Origin: Halomonas almeriensis
GTDB lineage: Bacteria; Pseudomonadota; Gammaproteobacteria; Pseudomonadales; Halomonadaceae
Direction: 5' to 3'
Length of the DNA stretch: 64,000 nt
Assembly: GCF_030409235.1 (NCBI RefSeq)
Contig: NZ_JAUFPO010000009.1
Span: forward strand, 310,001 to 374,000
The translations under genes were made by a program, and so were the position numbers. Below are positions 37,146-46,752 of the stretch, in pieces; positions within the stretch are counted from its first letter, which is position 1, and every line of letters begins with the position of its first letter. The notes under the pieces were generated by a model. That model saw nothing but the letters and a program-made list of their open reading frames with translations. It made no database searches and was not told where the DNA came from.

Positions 37146-37631
37146 ATGCACTGTCCCTTCTGTGGCGCCAATGACACAAGAGTCACCGATTCGCGCCTGG
37201 TCGCCGAAGGGGATCAGGTGCGCCGCCGTCGTCAGTGTGCCGCCTGCAGCGAACGTTTCACGACCTATGAAACGGCCGAGTTGATCATGCCGCGTGTCAT
37301 CAAATCGGATGGCTCGCGTGAATTGTTCGACGAGGCCAAGTTGCGGGCCGGCATGTTGCGCTCCCTGGAAAAGCGTCCGGTGGGAGCGGAGTCCATCGAG
37401 GCGGCGGTGGAACGCATTCGTCAGACCCTGCGGGCGCGCGGCGAGCGCGAGATTCACGCCCGTGACGTGGGTGAAGAGGTCATGCATGCGCTCAAGCGGC
37501 TCGACAAGGTGGCCTATATTCGTTTTGCCTCGGTGTATCGCAGTTTTCAGGATATCGACGAGTTTCGGGTCGAGATCGACCGCCTCGCTCAGGAGCCCAG
37601 CTTTCGCCCCGATGAGACGGAGTCGTCATGA
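37146..37631 (+). CDS. nrdR: Transcriptional repressor NrdR
   Basis: 161-residue repressor of ribonucleotide reductase genes. The zinc ribbon uses Cys3, Cys6, Cys31 and Cys34; the ATP-cone spans about 49-139 ([29 protein letters not shown]). The ATG at 37146 (MHCPFCG) is the family start; an ATG three codons upstream (37137) is rejected. The stop overlaps ribD by ATGA. The nrdR-ribD-ribBA-ribH-nusB order is widespread. Confidence 0.97.
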   Translation: MHCPFCGANDTRVTDSRLVAEGDQVRRRRQCAACSERFTTYETAELIMPRVIKSDGSRELFDEAKLRAGMLRSLEKRPVGAESIEAAVERIRQTLRARGEREIHARDVGEEVMHALKRLDKVAYIRFASVYRSFQDIDEFRVEIDRLAQEPSFRPDETESS

Positions 37632-38767
37632 CGTCGGCCGATACGCCGCATGCCTGGATGGCCAGGGCCCTGCGTCTGGCGCGCCGGGGGCTCTATACCA
37701 CCGACCCGAATCCACGGGTTGGCTGTGTGCTGGTAAAGCAGGGTGCGATGGTCGGCGAGGGCTTCCATGTGCGGGCGGGCGAGCCCCATGCCGAGATCCA
37801 TGCCCTGCAGCAGGCCGGCGACGCGGCGCGCAGCGCCACGGCTTACGTCACCCTGGAACCCTGTGCCCATCAGGGCCGCACCGGCCCTTGTGCCGTGGCA
37901 CTCGCCGAGGCCGGGGTAGCGCGTGTGGTGATCGCCATGCAGGACCCGAACCCCGAGGTCTCGGGGCGGGGGATCGAGCTGCTGAAAGAGGCAGGAGTCG
38001 CGGTCGAGGTCGGCGTGCTGGAAGAGCAGGCACGTGTCCTCAACCTCGGCTTCATCTCGCGCATGGCACGTGGGCGGCCGCATGTGTGCCTCAAGATGGC
38101 CATGAGCCTGGATGGGCGCACCGCCATGCGCTCCGGCGAATCCCAGTGGATTACCGGCCCCTCGGCGCGTCGTGAGGTTCAACGCCTGCGGGCGTGCTCG
38201 AGCGCCGTGTTGACCGGTGTCGAGTCGGTCATCTTCGATAATTCCCGGCTTACCGTGCGCGCCGAGCAGCTCGAGCTGCCTGATGCCACCTCGATTGCCC
38301 AGCGACAGCCGTTGCGGGTCATTGTCGACTCGGGATTGCGTCTTCCCCTGGCGGCGGCCTGCCTGACCCAGCCTGGCCGGACCCTGTTGGCCACCGTCGC
38401 CGGCCATGAGGCCGAGCGGCTAGACCGTCTGGAAGCAGCCGGCGCCGAGGTGGTCGAACTGCCGGCCGGGTCGGAGGGGCGTATCGACCTGCCAGCCCTG
38501 CTGGCCTATCTGGCCGCTGAGGAGTCGGTGAATGATGTCCTCCTGGAGACCGGAGCGACCCTGGCGGGCGTCATGGTCGACGTTGGCCTGGTGGACGAGA
38601 TGCAGCTGTTCGTCGCCCCGACCCTGCTGGGCGGTGAAGCCCGGCCGCTTTTCGAACTGCCCGGTATCACTCGAATGGATGAACAACGGCCGCTGACCAT
38701 CACGGATATTCGGGCCGTGGGGCAGGACTGGCGGATTACCGCCGTGCCCGGGGCGACATCCAGCTGA
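37628..38767 (+). CDS. ribD: Bifunctional riboflavin deaminase/reductase RibD
   Basis: 379-residue RibD. The N-terminal deaminase domain has the zinc site His54-Ala-Glu56 (HAEIHAL) and Cys79/Cys88 in [11 protein letters not shown]. The C-terminal reductase domain (about 160-375) has the SLDGRTA and [10 protein letters not shown] segments. It carries out steps 2 and 3 of riboflavin synthesis from the GTP branch. ATGA coupling to nrdR. A MITE-like element separates it from ribBA, which may disturb operon read-through. Confidence 0.97.
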   Translation: MTSADTPHAWMARALRLARRGLYTTDPNPRVGCVLVKQGAMVGEGFHVRAGEPHAEIHALQQAGDAARSATAYVTLEPCAHQGRTGPCAVALAEAGVARVVIAMQDPNPEVSGRGIELLKEAGVAVEVGVLEEQARVLNLGFISRMARGRPHVCLKMAMSLDGRTAMRSGESQWITGPSARREVQRLRACSSAVLTGVESVIFDNSRLTVRAEQLELPDATSIAQRQPLRVIVDSGLRLPLAAACLTQPGRTLLATVAGHEAERLDRLEAAGAEVVELPAGSEGRIDLPALLAYLAAEESVNDVLLETGATLAGVMVDVGLVDEMQLFVAPTLLGGEARPLFELPGITRMDEQRPLTITDIRAVGQDWRITAVPGATSS

Positions 38768-39081
38768 CGTGACGTCATCCAACGATGCAAGGGCGGCACG
38801 GCACGCTGGCGTGTCGGCCGATTTACTAGGAGCCTGTCGGATTTGACCGATCGTCGCGAGAATCACGGATTTCGAGACAAGTTTATCGATCTGATGAGGC
38901 GAATAGCCCGCTATTTAACGAATCAGATCGAATAAAATTGGCCGAAAGCCCGGGTTTCGTAGCAGATCAGCGTTAAGTCCGACAGGCTCCTAGCGCTGAC
39001 GCCCATGCCACGGTACCCTGACGCGGTTTCCGGAGGTTGTTGCCTTGCGCCGACAGCCGCACGCTCAAAGATGGAGAATCC
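38768..39081 (+). other. Gene-free stretch between ribD and ribBA
   Basis: 314 bases, of which 168 are the MITE-like element. The remaining 88 bases before ribBA hold no FMN-riboswitch core (no AGGGTGAAA...ACCGGCGGT pattern on either strand) and no convincing sigma-70 promoter. Confidence 0.6.
38826..38993. mobile_element. 168-bp MITE-like element with 19-bp terminal inverted repeats
   Basis: Terminal repeats CTAGGAGCCTGTCGGATTT (38826-38844) and AAGTCCGACAGGCTCCTAG (38975-38993) match at 18 of 19 positions when one is inverted. The outermost CTAG on both sides may instead be a 4-bp palindromic target duplication. Inside are CGATCTGAT (38887-38895)/ATCAGATCG (38922-38930) and AATAG/CTATT around CCCG (38902-38915), so the whole element can fold into a long hairpin. 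It has no coding capacity. It is probably a non-autonomous derivative of an insertion sequence. Confidence 0.75.
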
Positions 39082-40242
39082 ATGGTGCACTCCTCAAACG
39101 GGGGGCTTTCCCCCATTCCAGAGCTGATCGAGGATATCCGCCAGGGGCGGATGGTCATCCTCATGGATGATGAGGATCGCGAAAATGAAGGCGATATCAT
39201 CATGGCGGCGGAGAAGGTCGAGGCTGAGCACATCAATTTCATGGCCCGCCATGCGCGGGGGTTGATCTGCCTGCCGATGACCCCTGAGCGTTGCGAGCGA
39301 CTGCAGCTGCCCTTGATGGTGACCGGCAACGGGTCCGGCTTCGGTACCAAGTTCACGCTGTCCATCGAGGCCGCGGAAGGGGTCACCACGGGCATTTCGG
39401 CGGCCGATCGGGCCCGCACCGTTCAGGCGGCCGCCGCGCGCAATGCCAGGCCGGAGGATCTGGTGCAGCCTGGCCACATCTTTCCGCTGATGTCGGAGCC
39501 GGGTGGCGTACTGCGGCGTGCCGGTCACACCGAGGCGGCCTGCGATCTTTCGGCACTGGCCGGCCTGGATCCCAGCGGCGTGATCTGCGAGGTCATGAAC
39601 GACGATGGCAGTATGGCGCGTCGCCCTGAACTCGAGCGTTTTGCCCGGGCGCATGGCCTGAAGATGGGCACCATCGCCGACCTGATACACTACCGTATTC
39701 ACAACGAGCAGACCGTGGAGCTGGTCGAGAACCTACCGGTGCAGACGCCGCACGGCGAACTGCAGCTGCATGTCTTTCGCGACCGTATTCAGGGCGCCCA
39801 TCACCTTGCCCTGGTCAAGGGGGATCCGCAGCCGGAGGCCATGACTACGGTGCGGGTTCACCTGACCAATGTGATGCGGGATCTCCTGTCGCTGCAGTCG
39901 GGCGAGCACGATAGCTGGACGGCCCATGAAGCCGTGGCGGAGATCGCCCGGGCCGACCAGGGGGTATTCGTGCTGCTGGATGACGGCCGGCCGCGGCCGG
40001 ACCTGCATGATCTGCTCGAGCAGTTTCTGGAGCGCCGACGGCCGCTGCGCACCACGGATTCCGACGGTGCCGGAAACTACCTGACCATCGGTACTGGCTC
40101 GCAGATGCTGCGCGAGCTCGGCGTTGGCCGCATGCGCCTGCTGAGCTCGCCCTGGCGCTTCTCCGCGCTGTCCGGCTTTGACCTGGAGGTCATCGAGCGT
40201 GTCGAGCCGAATGGCACAACCGTCAACGAGGGCGAGCACTGA
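39082..40242 (+). CDS. ribBA: DHBP synthase with degenerate GTP cyclohydrolase II domain (RibBX type)
   Basis: 386 residues. The N-terminal RibB domain (about 1-200) is intact: [18 protein letters not shown], the RGLICLPM segment and the [14 protein letters not shown] active site. It makes 3,4-dihydroxy-2-butanone 4-phosphate from ribulose 5-phosphate. The C-terminal part aligns with RibA in fold ([19 protein letters not shown]) but lacks the zinc cysteines and the HSECLTGD-type motif; the equivalent stretch is [17 protein letters not shown]. It therefore should not have GTP cyclohydrolase II activity. A separate ribA must exist elsewhere. Start ATG 39082. Confidence 0.92.
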   Translation: MVHSSNGGLSPIPELIEDIRQGRMVILMDDEDRENEGDIIMAAEKVEAEHINFMARHARGLICLPMTPERCERLQLPLMVTGNGSGFGTKFTLSIEAAEGVTTGISAADRARTVQAAAARNARPEDLVQPGHIFPLMSEPGGVLRRAGHTEAACDLSALAGLDPSGVICEVMNDDGSMARRPELERFARAHGLKMGTIADLIHYRIHNEQTVELVENLPVQTPHGELQLHVFRDRIQGAHHLALVKGDPQPEAMTTVRVHLTNVMRDLLSLQSGEHDSWTAHEAVAEIARADQGVFVLLDDGRPRPDLHDLLEQFLERRRPLRTTDSDGAGNYLTIGTGSQMLRELGVGRMRLLSSPWRFSALSGFDLEVIERVEPNGTTVNEGEH

Positions 40243-40339
40243 GCGCGCCACCACTCAAGCAGGAATGGTAGGCTGCTGAACCGGCGTGCGCGGCGAGGAT
40301 GTCGTCAGCAGGCCCTACCGGATTCACCAGGAACAGAAC

Positions 40340-40837
40340 ATGCAACCGATTTCTCAAGTCGAAGGAAGCTTCGTCGATGTCGATGGCCGCTACGTGATCG
40401 TGGTGGGCCGCTTCAATCATCATGTGGTCGACAGCCTGGTCGAGGGCGCCGTTGACAGTCTGACCCGCCATGGCGTGGATGAAGCCAATATCGACATCAT
40501 TCACACCCCGGGGGCCTGGGAACTGCCGCTGGCCGTTCAGCGGGCGCTGCGCGTGGTGCAGCCGGAGGCGGTCATTGCCCTGGGCGCGGTGATCCGTGGC
40601 GGTACCCCACATTTCGAGCATGTGGCCGGTGAGTGCAATTCGGCCCTGAGCCGCCTGCAGCTGGAGTTCGAGACGCCGGTCGCCAATGGTGTCCTGACGG
40701 TCAACTCCATCGAGCAGGCCATCGAACGTGCCGGGACCAAGGCCGGCAACAAGGGAACCGAAGCTGCCATGGCGGCGATGGAGATGGTCTCGCTGATGCG
40801 TGCCATGCCCTCCCAGCCGGACGGAGAGACGTCATGA
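40340..40837 (+). CDS. ribH: 6,7-dimethyl-8-ribityllumazine synthase
   Basis: 165-residue lumazine synthase condensing DHBP with the pyrimidine intermediate. Conserved blocks are [31 protein letters not shown] and [17 protein letters not shown], the last with the catalytic His region. The ATG at 40340 after AGGAA is used; the in-frame extension to 40286 is unsupported. The stop overlaps the nusB start (ATGA). The product is likely a pentamer or icosahedral 60-mer. Confidence 0.96.
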   Translation: MQPISQVEGSFVDVDGRYVIVVGRFNHHVVDSLVEGAVDSLTRHGVDEANIDIIHTPGAWELPLAVQRALRVVQPEAVIALGAVIRGGTPHFEHVAGECNSALSRLQLEFETPVANGVLTVNSIEQAIERAGTKAGNKGTEAAMAAMEMVSLMRAMPSQPDGETS

Positions 40838-41334
40838 GCGGCAAGCAGCGTCAGCCGTCCAGGTCACAGCAATCGCGGCGCGCCGCGCGCGAACTGGCCG
40901 TTCAGGGCCTGTATCAATGGCACATGACGGGCAAGTCGGTGACGGCCTTGGAGGCCGAGTTCCGTAGTCAGGTGGCCGACGAGGACCTGGAGGATCACGA
41001 GAACTGGCGCAAGGTGATGGAGATCGCCGATCTGGCACTGTTTCACGAGTTGCTGCACGGTGCGGTGAGCCACCAGGACGCCCTGGACGATCATCTGACA
41101 CCGGTGCTCGACCGCGGTCTGGATGAGCTGGATGCCATTGAGCTGGCGATTCTTCGCCTTGGCGCCTACGAGCTGGGGTATCGCATGGAAGTGCCGTATC
41201 GCGCCGCCATCAACGAGGGAGTCGAGCTGGCCAAGTCCTTCGGCGCCACGGAGGGGCACCGCTATGTCAACGGCATTCTCGACAAGCTAGCGATCAAGTT
41301 GCGTACCGCCGAGGTCGAGGCGCGTCGTCGCTGA
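40834..41334 (+). CDS. nusB: Transcription antitermination factor NusB
   Basis: 166-residue all-helical NusB, which pairs with S10 (NusE) on boxA RNA for rRNA antitermination. Typical segments are [19 protein letters not shown] at the N-terminus and [42 protein letters not shown] (read in parts) at the C-terminus, ending with [13 protein letters not shown]. Coupled by ATGA to ribH. Confidence 0.97.
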   Translation: MSGKQRQPSRSQQSRRAARELAVQGLYQWHMTGKSVTALEAEFRSQVADEDLEDHENWRKVMEIADLALFHELLHGAVSHQDALDDHLTPVLDRGLDELDAIELAILRLGAYELGYRMEVPYRAAINEGVELAKSFGATEGHRYVNGILDKLAIKLRTAEVEARRR

Positions 41335-41348
41335 AGGCGGTGGTCCGA

Positions 41349-42302
41349 ATGCATAGCGAATTCGCCCTGATCAACCGTTTCCTAGCGCCCGACCCGAATG
41401 TGCCGGTTTCCGGTGTGTCCCTAGGTGTCGGCGACGATGCGGCCCTGCTGGAGCCCGCCGCCGGGCAGCGCCTGGTGGTCAGTGTCGACACCTCCATGGT
41501 GGACGTGCACTTCCCGGCCGCTGCGCCGGCGCATGCCATTGGTCACCGCGCCCTGGCCGTCAGCCTGAGTGATCTGGCGGCCATGGGGGCCAGGGCGCGC
41601 TGGTGCCTGATGTCATTGACCCTGCCGGAGCCCGATGAAGCCTGGGTGAAGGCCTTCGCCGAGGGTTTTCATGCCCTTTGCCACAGCAGCGGTGTCGGGC
41701 TGGCGGGGGGTGATGTCACCCGGGGAGAGCTGGCGATCGGCGTCACCGTCATGGGCGAGGTGCCGCCGGGCGAGGCGTTGACGCGCGCGGGATCCCGGCC
41801 CGGTGACTGGCTGGCCGTGACCGGCTCCCTGGGAGGCGGTGCCGGCGGGCTGGCGAGTTGGCAGGCAGGCGAGCGTGACCTGACCGCGGCGTTGCTGAGT
41901 CGCTATCTGCTACCCGTGCCGCGGCTTTCCGCCGGCCGGGCGCTGCGTGGCCTGGCGAGTGCCGCCATCGACATTTCCGATGGTCTGCTGGCCGATTTGG
42001 AGCATCTTTGCCAGGCCTCCGGGGTCGGGGCCGAGCTCTGGCCCGGGGCGCTGCCAATGGCCGAGGGGCTGGTCGACGAATGGGGCGAGGCCGCGGCCCG
42101 GCAGGCGGCGCTGAACGGTGGTGATGATTACGAGTTGCTGGTAAGTATGCCGCCGTCCTTCCTTGAGCCTGCCCGGCAGCGGCTCGCCGAGCTGGGCGTG
42201 GCACTGACCGTGATCGGTCGCTTCACCACTGAACCCGGCCTGACCGGCGTCGACGCGCCGGTATCGTCGGGCTGGCAGCATTTTCCGGGAGACAGGCCAT
42301 GA
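41349..42302 (+). CDS. thiL: Thiamine-phosphate kinase
   Basis: 317-residue ThiL (thiamine phosphate + ATP to thiamine pyrophosphate), PurM-like fold. Signature GVGDDAALLEP near residues 25-35, the SDLAAMGARARW segment and GGDVTRG are intact. The C-terminal NGGDDYELLVSMP is present. I prefer the ATG at 41349 to the GTG at 41340, since the conserved EFALINRF begins just after it and GGTGG is five bases upstream. The stop overlaps pgpA (ATGA). Confidence 0.95.
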   Translation: MHSEFALINRFLAPDPNVPVSGVSLGVGDDAALLEPAAGQRLVVSVDTSMVDVHFPAAAPAHAIGHRALAVSLSDLAAMGARARWCLMSLTLPEPDEAWVKAFAEGFHALCHSSGVGLAGGDVTRGELAIGVTVMGEVPPGEALTRAGSRPGDWLAVTGSLGGGAGGLASWQAGERDLTAALLSRYLLPVPRLSAGRALRGLASAAIDISDGLLADLEHLCQASGVGAELWPGALPMAEGLVDEWGEAAARQAALNGGDDYELLVSMPPSFLEPARQRLAELGVALTVIGRFTTEPGLTGVDAPVSSGWQHFPGDRP

Positions 42303-42772
42303 ATCGGGCTCCTCAGAGCGTCTGGCGTCGACCGGCCCATTTTCTGGCGTTCGGGTTCGGCAGCGGGGCTGTGCCCTTTGCCCCGGGCACCTTCGGCACC
42401 CTGGCGGCGATCCCTTGTTACTGGCTGCTCTCGGAGCTGCCCCTGGGCTGGTACCTGCTGGTCGTGGCGGTGGCGTTCATCTGGGGCATCTGGCTGTGCG
42501 ACAAGACCTCCCGCGATCTTGGTGTGCACGATCACTCGGGCATCGTCTGGGATGAATTCGTCGGCTACTGGCTGACCATGGCCGCCGTGCCGTTTTCCTG
42601 GGAGGCGGCGATTTGGGGATTCGTGGTCTTTCGGGTGTTCGATGTCTTCAAGCCCTGGCCAATCCGTTGGGCGGACCGGCGTGTGGCGGGTGGCTTCGGC
42701 ATCATGATCGATGATGTGCTGGCAAGCGTGTACGGCTGGAGTACCATGCATCTGTGGCTCTGGTTGCATTGA
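42299..42772 (+). CDS. pgpA: Phosphatidylglycerophosphatase A
   Basis: 157-residue inner-membrane phosphatase removing phosphate from phosphatidylglycerophosphate. It has three to four hydrophobic segments and the family motifs FGSGAVPFAPGTFGTL, DHSGIVWDEFVGYWL and FRVFDVFKPWPIRWAD. It closes the nrdR-to-pgpA operon. A gap of 63 bases follows, with no strong terminator. Confidence 0.95.
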   Translation: MNRAPQSVWRRPAHFLAFGFGSGAVPFAPGTFGTLAAIPCYWLLSELPLGWYLLVVAVAFIWGIWLCDKTSRDLGVHDHSGIVWDEFVGYWLTMAAVPFSWEAAIWGFVVFRVFDVFKPWPIRWADRRVAGGFGIMIDDVLASVYGWSTMHLWLWLH

Positions 42773-42835
42773 GTCGGTCAGCCATTCCCCCCTGAATAGC
42801 TCGGGCCCTGTTGTCGGGCCGACGAGGAGCAGTCA

Positions 42836-44065
42836 ATGCGCAAGGAACGGCTGGTCGTGCCGGTCATCGTGGTTGTGGCATTGACCTGGGCTGTGGCACA
42901 GACCCTGGCCAGTCTGATGTTCGAGCGCGAGCTGTCACGGGCCATGCGCGACCTGCAGGCACGCGGCGAGCTCTCCATCTGGCGAAGCGAGGCGGATCAG
43001 GGGTGGCTGACATCGACCGGTGTCATCCAGCTGGCGCCGCTATTTGGCGAGTTTTGGAACCTCGAGATCCATTATCGAGCCCGGCACGGCCTGCTCAGCA
43101 CGCGCATGGAAGGCACCCTCGTGCCCCAACTCGACGGGCTGGCCCCGGGAGTTTCGCCACGACCTTCCTGGGAAGCCCGATATCATACGCTTTCCGGGAC
43201 GTTCGACGGCAGCATGGAGCTTTCACCGCTGGCGTTGCGCCAGCAGTCACGCACCTTCTCGCTGCGGGGTCTGCGCCTGGCCGTGCAGGGCGAGTTCGGT
43301 AACTGGAGCGGGCGCGCTCATATCGACTCGGCGTGTCTCGAAGATGGGGATACCTCTCTCGAGGCGGGGCCCATCACGCTCGACAGTCGTTATGCCTATG
43401 TCGACGGTGCCTACCACTTTACTCAGCGCGACCTGCTCAAGATTCAGGGCCTCGAATGGCGATCCCCCGACCTGTCCCTGGATGCCGAGCCAATCGTGCT
43501 GCACAGCCAGACCGAGCTGGATGAAGCGGAGCTGCGCGTGCGTTCAGAGCTGCGACTGGGCCGGATCATGTCGGCCGAGCAGGTGTTGCTCCAGGGCTCG
43601 CTGGTGGCCGAGCTGTCTCGCCTCGATGGGGATGCCCTGCGTTCCCTGCTGGCCCGGCTGAAACGGGCCACTGCCCGCGGCGGTGCCGGTCTGCAAGGGC
43701 GGGACCTGCTGGCTTACCTGGCCGCGGACATGCGTCAGCTGATGAGCGACTCACCGCGCCTCGACCTTCCTGCCGTGGCCCTCGACAGTCCCATGCTCGG
43801 CCTGACGCTGGATGGCGAGGGCGCTCTGATCTTCGATGGACGCGATCTGGCCGCGCTCGAGCCGGAGCTGCTCTACACCGAGGCGGAGCAGAACACCTGG
43901 CGCGAGCGCCTGGATGGCGACTTCCTATGGCAGGACCTGCCGGCCGTGGTCTCGCTGTGGCTCGGCCTGCCGCTGGACACCCCGGACCTTCAGGTGGATG
44001 TGGTCAGTGGTCGAGTGCGTCTCAACGGCCGCCCCCTGGAATCCTTCCTGCCCCTTCGACCATGA
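42836..44065 (+). CDS. DUF945 (YdgA-like) family protein
   Basis: 409 residues with one N-terminal membrane anchor (about 7-28, VVPVIVVVALTWAVAQTLASLM) followed by a long periplasmic region. The pattern of short beta repeats (SEADQGWLTSTGVIQLAP, LDSRYAYVDGAYHFTQRDLLKIQGLEW) is that of DUF945/YdgA proteins. Start ATG 42836 behind GAGGAG. The physiological role of the family is not established. It lies alone between pgpA and lon. Confidence 0.75.
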   Translation: MRKERLVVPVIVVVALTWAVAQTLASLMFERELSRAMRDLQARGELSIWRSEADQGWLTSTGVIQLAPLFGEFWNLEIHYRARHGLLSTRMEGTLVPQLDGLAPGVSPRPSWEARYHTLSGTFDGSMELSPLALRQQSRTFSLRGLRLAVQGEFGNWSGRAHIDSACLEDGDTSLEAGPITLDSRYAYVDGAYHFTQRDLLKIQGLEWRSPDLSLDAEPIVLHSQTELDEAELRVRSELRLGRIMSAEQVLLQGSLVAELSRLDGDALRSLLARLKRATARGGAGLQGRDLLAYLAADMRQLMSDSPRLDLPAVALDSPMLGLTLDGEGALIFDGRDLAALEPELLYTEAEQNTWRERLDGDFLWQDLPAVVSLWLGLPLDTPDLQVDVVSGRVRLNGRPLESFLPLRP

Positions 44066-44143
44066 CTTGAAGTTTCCGTTTCTCGCCCGCATTCCCTGAT
44101 CATTACGGGGCAAACTATCCCGTCCCTTCCGGATGAGGTACGC

Positions 44144-46579
44144 ATGAGCGACGACAACGATCAAGGTTTCGAACAGGACGGCCTGGAGTGGATCCAGGTC
44201 GAGGAAAGCGAGGAAGCCCTGCAACCCGGCAGCGGCATGGGTCAGGCGGTGGTGCCGGCGAGTGACAGCCTTCCCGAGCGGCTCTATCTGCTGCCGGTGC
44301 ACAATCGCCCCTTCTTTCCTGCCCAGGTGCAGCCGCTGGTCATCAACCGCGAACGCTGGGAAGAGACCGTTCAACGCGTCGGCAACACGCCTCACCAGAT
44401 GGTGGGTCTGGCGTTCGTCGGCGAGACCGGGGTGGAGGAGCTCGGCCACGGGGATTTCCCGGAGGTCGGCACTACCGTCAAGGTCCACAAGCTGCAGGGC
44501 GAAGATGCCCAGATCCAGTTCATCGCCCAGGGCATGCGCCGCTTTCATATCCAGCGCTGGCTGTCCAAGGAGCCGCCGTATCTGGTTGAGGTCAGCTACC
44601 CTTGGGAGCCGGTGGAGCCCGAGGAAGACGAGACCCGCGCCTATGCCATGGCCCTGATTAACGGCATCAAGGAACTGCTGCCGATCAACCCCCTGTATGG
44701 CGAGGAGCTCAAGCACTACCTCAATCGCTTCAGCCCGCATGAGCCGGGCCCGCTGGCCGACTTCGCCGCGGCCATCACCTCGGCCAAGGGCCCAGAGCTT
44801 CAGGACGTGCTGGCCACCCTGCCGGTGATCGAGCGCATGCAGAAGGTGCTGCCCCTGCTGCGCAAGGAAATCGAGGTGGCCCAGCTGCAGAGCGAGATCA
44901 GCGAGCAGGTCAATGCGCAGATGCAGGAGCGCCAGCGGGAGTTCTTCCTGCGTGAGCAGCTCAAGATCATTCAACGCGAGCTGGGTATCTCCAAGGACGA
45001 TCGGGAAAACGATGTCGACACCTTCCGTGCGCGTCTGACCGACAAGGTCGTGCCGGAGCGGGCCATGGAGCGCATCAACGACGAGCTCGACAAGCTGTCG
45101 GTGCTGGAGACCGGCTCGCCGGAGTATGGCACCACGCGACACTACCTCGACTGGCTGACTTCGCTGCCCTGGGGCATCACCAGCGATGACCAGCTTGACC
45201 TGGCGCATGCGCGCACGGTCCTGGATCGCGACCATGATGGCCTCAAGGACGTCAAGGAGCGCATTGTCGAGTTCCTCGCCGAGGGCACCTTCAAGGGCGA
45301 TGTCGGCGGCTCCATCCTGCTGCTGGTGGGCCCGCCCGGGGTCGGCAAGACTTCGGTCGGCCGCTCCATCGCCGAGGCCCTGGGGCGCGAGTTCTACCGC
45401 TTCTCGGTGGGCGGCATGCGTGACGAGGCCGAGATCAAGGGCCATCGCCGCACCTACGTAGGGGCCATGCCCGGCAAGCTCGTCCAGGCACTCAAGGAGG
45501 TCGAGGTCGAGAACCCGGTGATCATGCTCGACGAGGTCGACAAGATGGGGCAGTCCTTCCAGGGCGATCCGGCCTCGGCGCTGCTGGAGGTGCTGGACCC
45601 GGAGCAGAACATCGACTTTCTGGATCACTATCTGGATGTGCGGCTCGACCTGTCCAAGGTGTTGTTCGTGTGCACGGCCAATACCCTGGACTCCCTGCCG
45701 CCGGCCCTGCTGGATCGCATGGAGCAGATTCGCCTCTCCGGCTACATTGCCGAGGAAAAGATGGCGATCGCCAAGCATCACCTCTGGCCGAAGCTGCTCA
45801 AGCGTGACCAGATTCCCAAGAAGCGCATCAACCTCACCGATGCCGCACTGCGCCAGATCATCGAGGGCTATGCCCGCGAGGCCGGGGTGCGGCAGCTCGA
45901 GAAGCAACTGCATCGAATCGTGCGCAAGGCGGCGGTCAAGTTGCTGGAAAACGGCCAGCAGACAATCAAGGTCTCGGTGAAGAACCTCGAGGAGTTCCTC
46001 GGCGCGCCGACCTTCCGCAAGGAAAAGGTCATGAAGGGCGAGGGCGTGGTGACCGGCCTGGCATGGACCTCGATGGGCGGTGCCACCCTCTCGGTGGAGG
46101 CCGGCAAGGTGCACGCGCTGGATCGTGGCTTCAAGCTCACCGGCCAGCTCGGCGAGGTCATGAAGGAGTCGGCGAACATTGCCTACAGCTATGTGCTGGG
46201 CCACCTGACCGAATACGGCGCTGATGCCGACTTCTTCGATTCGGCCTTCGTGCACCTGCACGTGCCGGAAGGCGCCACCCCCAAGGATGGCCCCTCGGCC
46301 GGCGTGACCATCACCACGGCCCTGCTGTCGCTGGCGTGTCACGAGCCTCTCGACCGGCCGCTGGCGATGACCGGGGAGCTGACGCTGACCGGGCAGGTCC
46401 TGCCGGTTGGCGGCATTCGCGAAAAGATCATTGCGGCGCGTCGCAGCGAGATCTTCGAGGTGATCCTGCCGGACGCCAACCGGCGTGACTACGAGGAGTT
46501 GCCGGACTACCTGCGCGAGGGCATGACGGTGCATTTTGCCGGTCATTATAGGGATGTGGCCAGGGTGGTGTTCGCTTAG
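44144..46579 (+). CDS. lon: ATP-dependent protease Lon
   Basis: 811-residue Lon (endopeptidase La). The N-terminal substrate domain follows an acidic leader of about 40 residues. AAA+ motifs are Walker A GPPGVGKTS (about 396-404) and Walker B VIMLDEVDKM. The protease domain has the Ser-Lys dyad: Ser about 717 in KDGPSAGV, Lys about 760 in GGIREKIIAA. The leader (SDDNDQGFEQDGLEW...) is longer than in E. coli Lon and resembles the second Lon type found in Pseudomonas-like genomes; no clpX or hupB flanks it. A heptamer array begins four bases after its stop. Confidence 0.96.
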   Translation: MSDDNDQGFEQDGLEWIQVEESEEALQPGSGMGQAVVPASDSLPERLYLLPVHNRPFFPAQVQPLVINRERWEETVQRVGNTPHQMVGLAFVGETGVEELGHGDFPEVGTTVKVHKLQGEDAQIQFIAQGMRRFHIQRWLSKEPPYLVEVSYPWEPVEPEEDETRAYAMALINGIKELLPINPLYGEELKHYLNRFSPHEPGPLADFAAAITSAKGPELQDVLATLPVIERMQKVLPLLRKEIEVAQLQSEISEQVNAQMQERQREFFLREQLKIIQRELGISKDDRENDVDTFRARLTDKVVPERAMERINDELDKLSVLETGSPEYGTTRHYLDWLTSLPWGITSDDQLDLAHARTVLDRDHDGLKDVKERIVEFLAEGTFKGDVGGSILLLVGPPGVGKTSVGRSIAEALGREFYRFSVGGMRDEAEIKGHRRTYVGAMPGKLVQALKEVEVENPVIMLDEVDKMGQSFQGDPASALLEVLDPEQNIDFLDHYLDVRLDLSKVLFVCTANTLDSLPPALLDRMEQIRLSGYIAEEKMAIAKHHLWPKLLKRDQIPKKRINLTDAALRQIIEGYAREAGVRQLEKQLHRIVRKAAVKLLENGQQTIKVSVKNLEEFLGAPTFRKEKVMKGEGVVTGLAWTSMGGATLSVEAGKVHALDRGFKLTGQLGEVMKESANIAYSYVLGHLTEYGADADFFDSAFVHLHVPEGATPKDGPSAGVTITTALLSLACHEPLDRPLAMTGELTLTGQVLPVGGIREKIIAARRSEIFEVILPDANRRDYEELPDYLREGMTVHFAGHYRDVARVVFA

Positions 46580-46581
46580 TC

Positions 46582-46688
<107 letters not shown>

Positions 46689-46752
46689 GCAGCCAGTGGA
46701 TGGGTTGCCGTCGTTGCGCACGGTGCCATCGTTCTGATCGCTGCTAGCCGCG

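Noticed and set aside
38994..39081. FMN riboswitch ahead of ribBA
   Set aside because: No conserved RFN core is found in the 88 bases available or on the other strand.
43925..46546. Open frame of 873 codons antisense to lon
   Set aside because: Same reason: Lon is certain on the plus strand and the antisense reading is low-complexity His/Leu/Gln-rich sequence.
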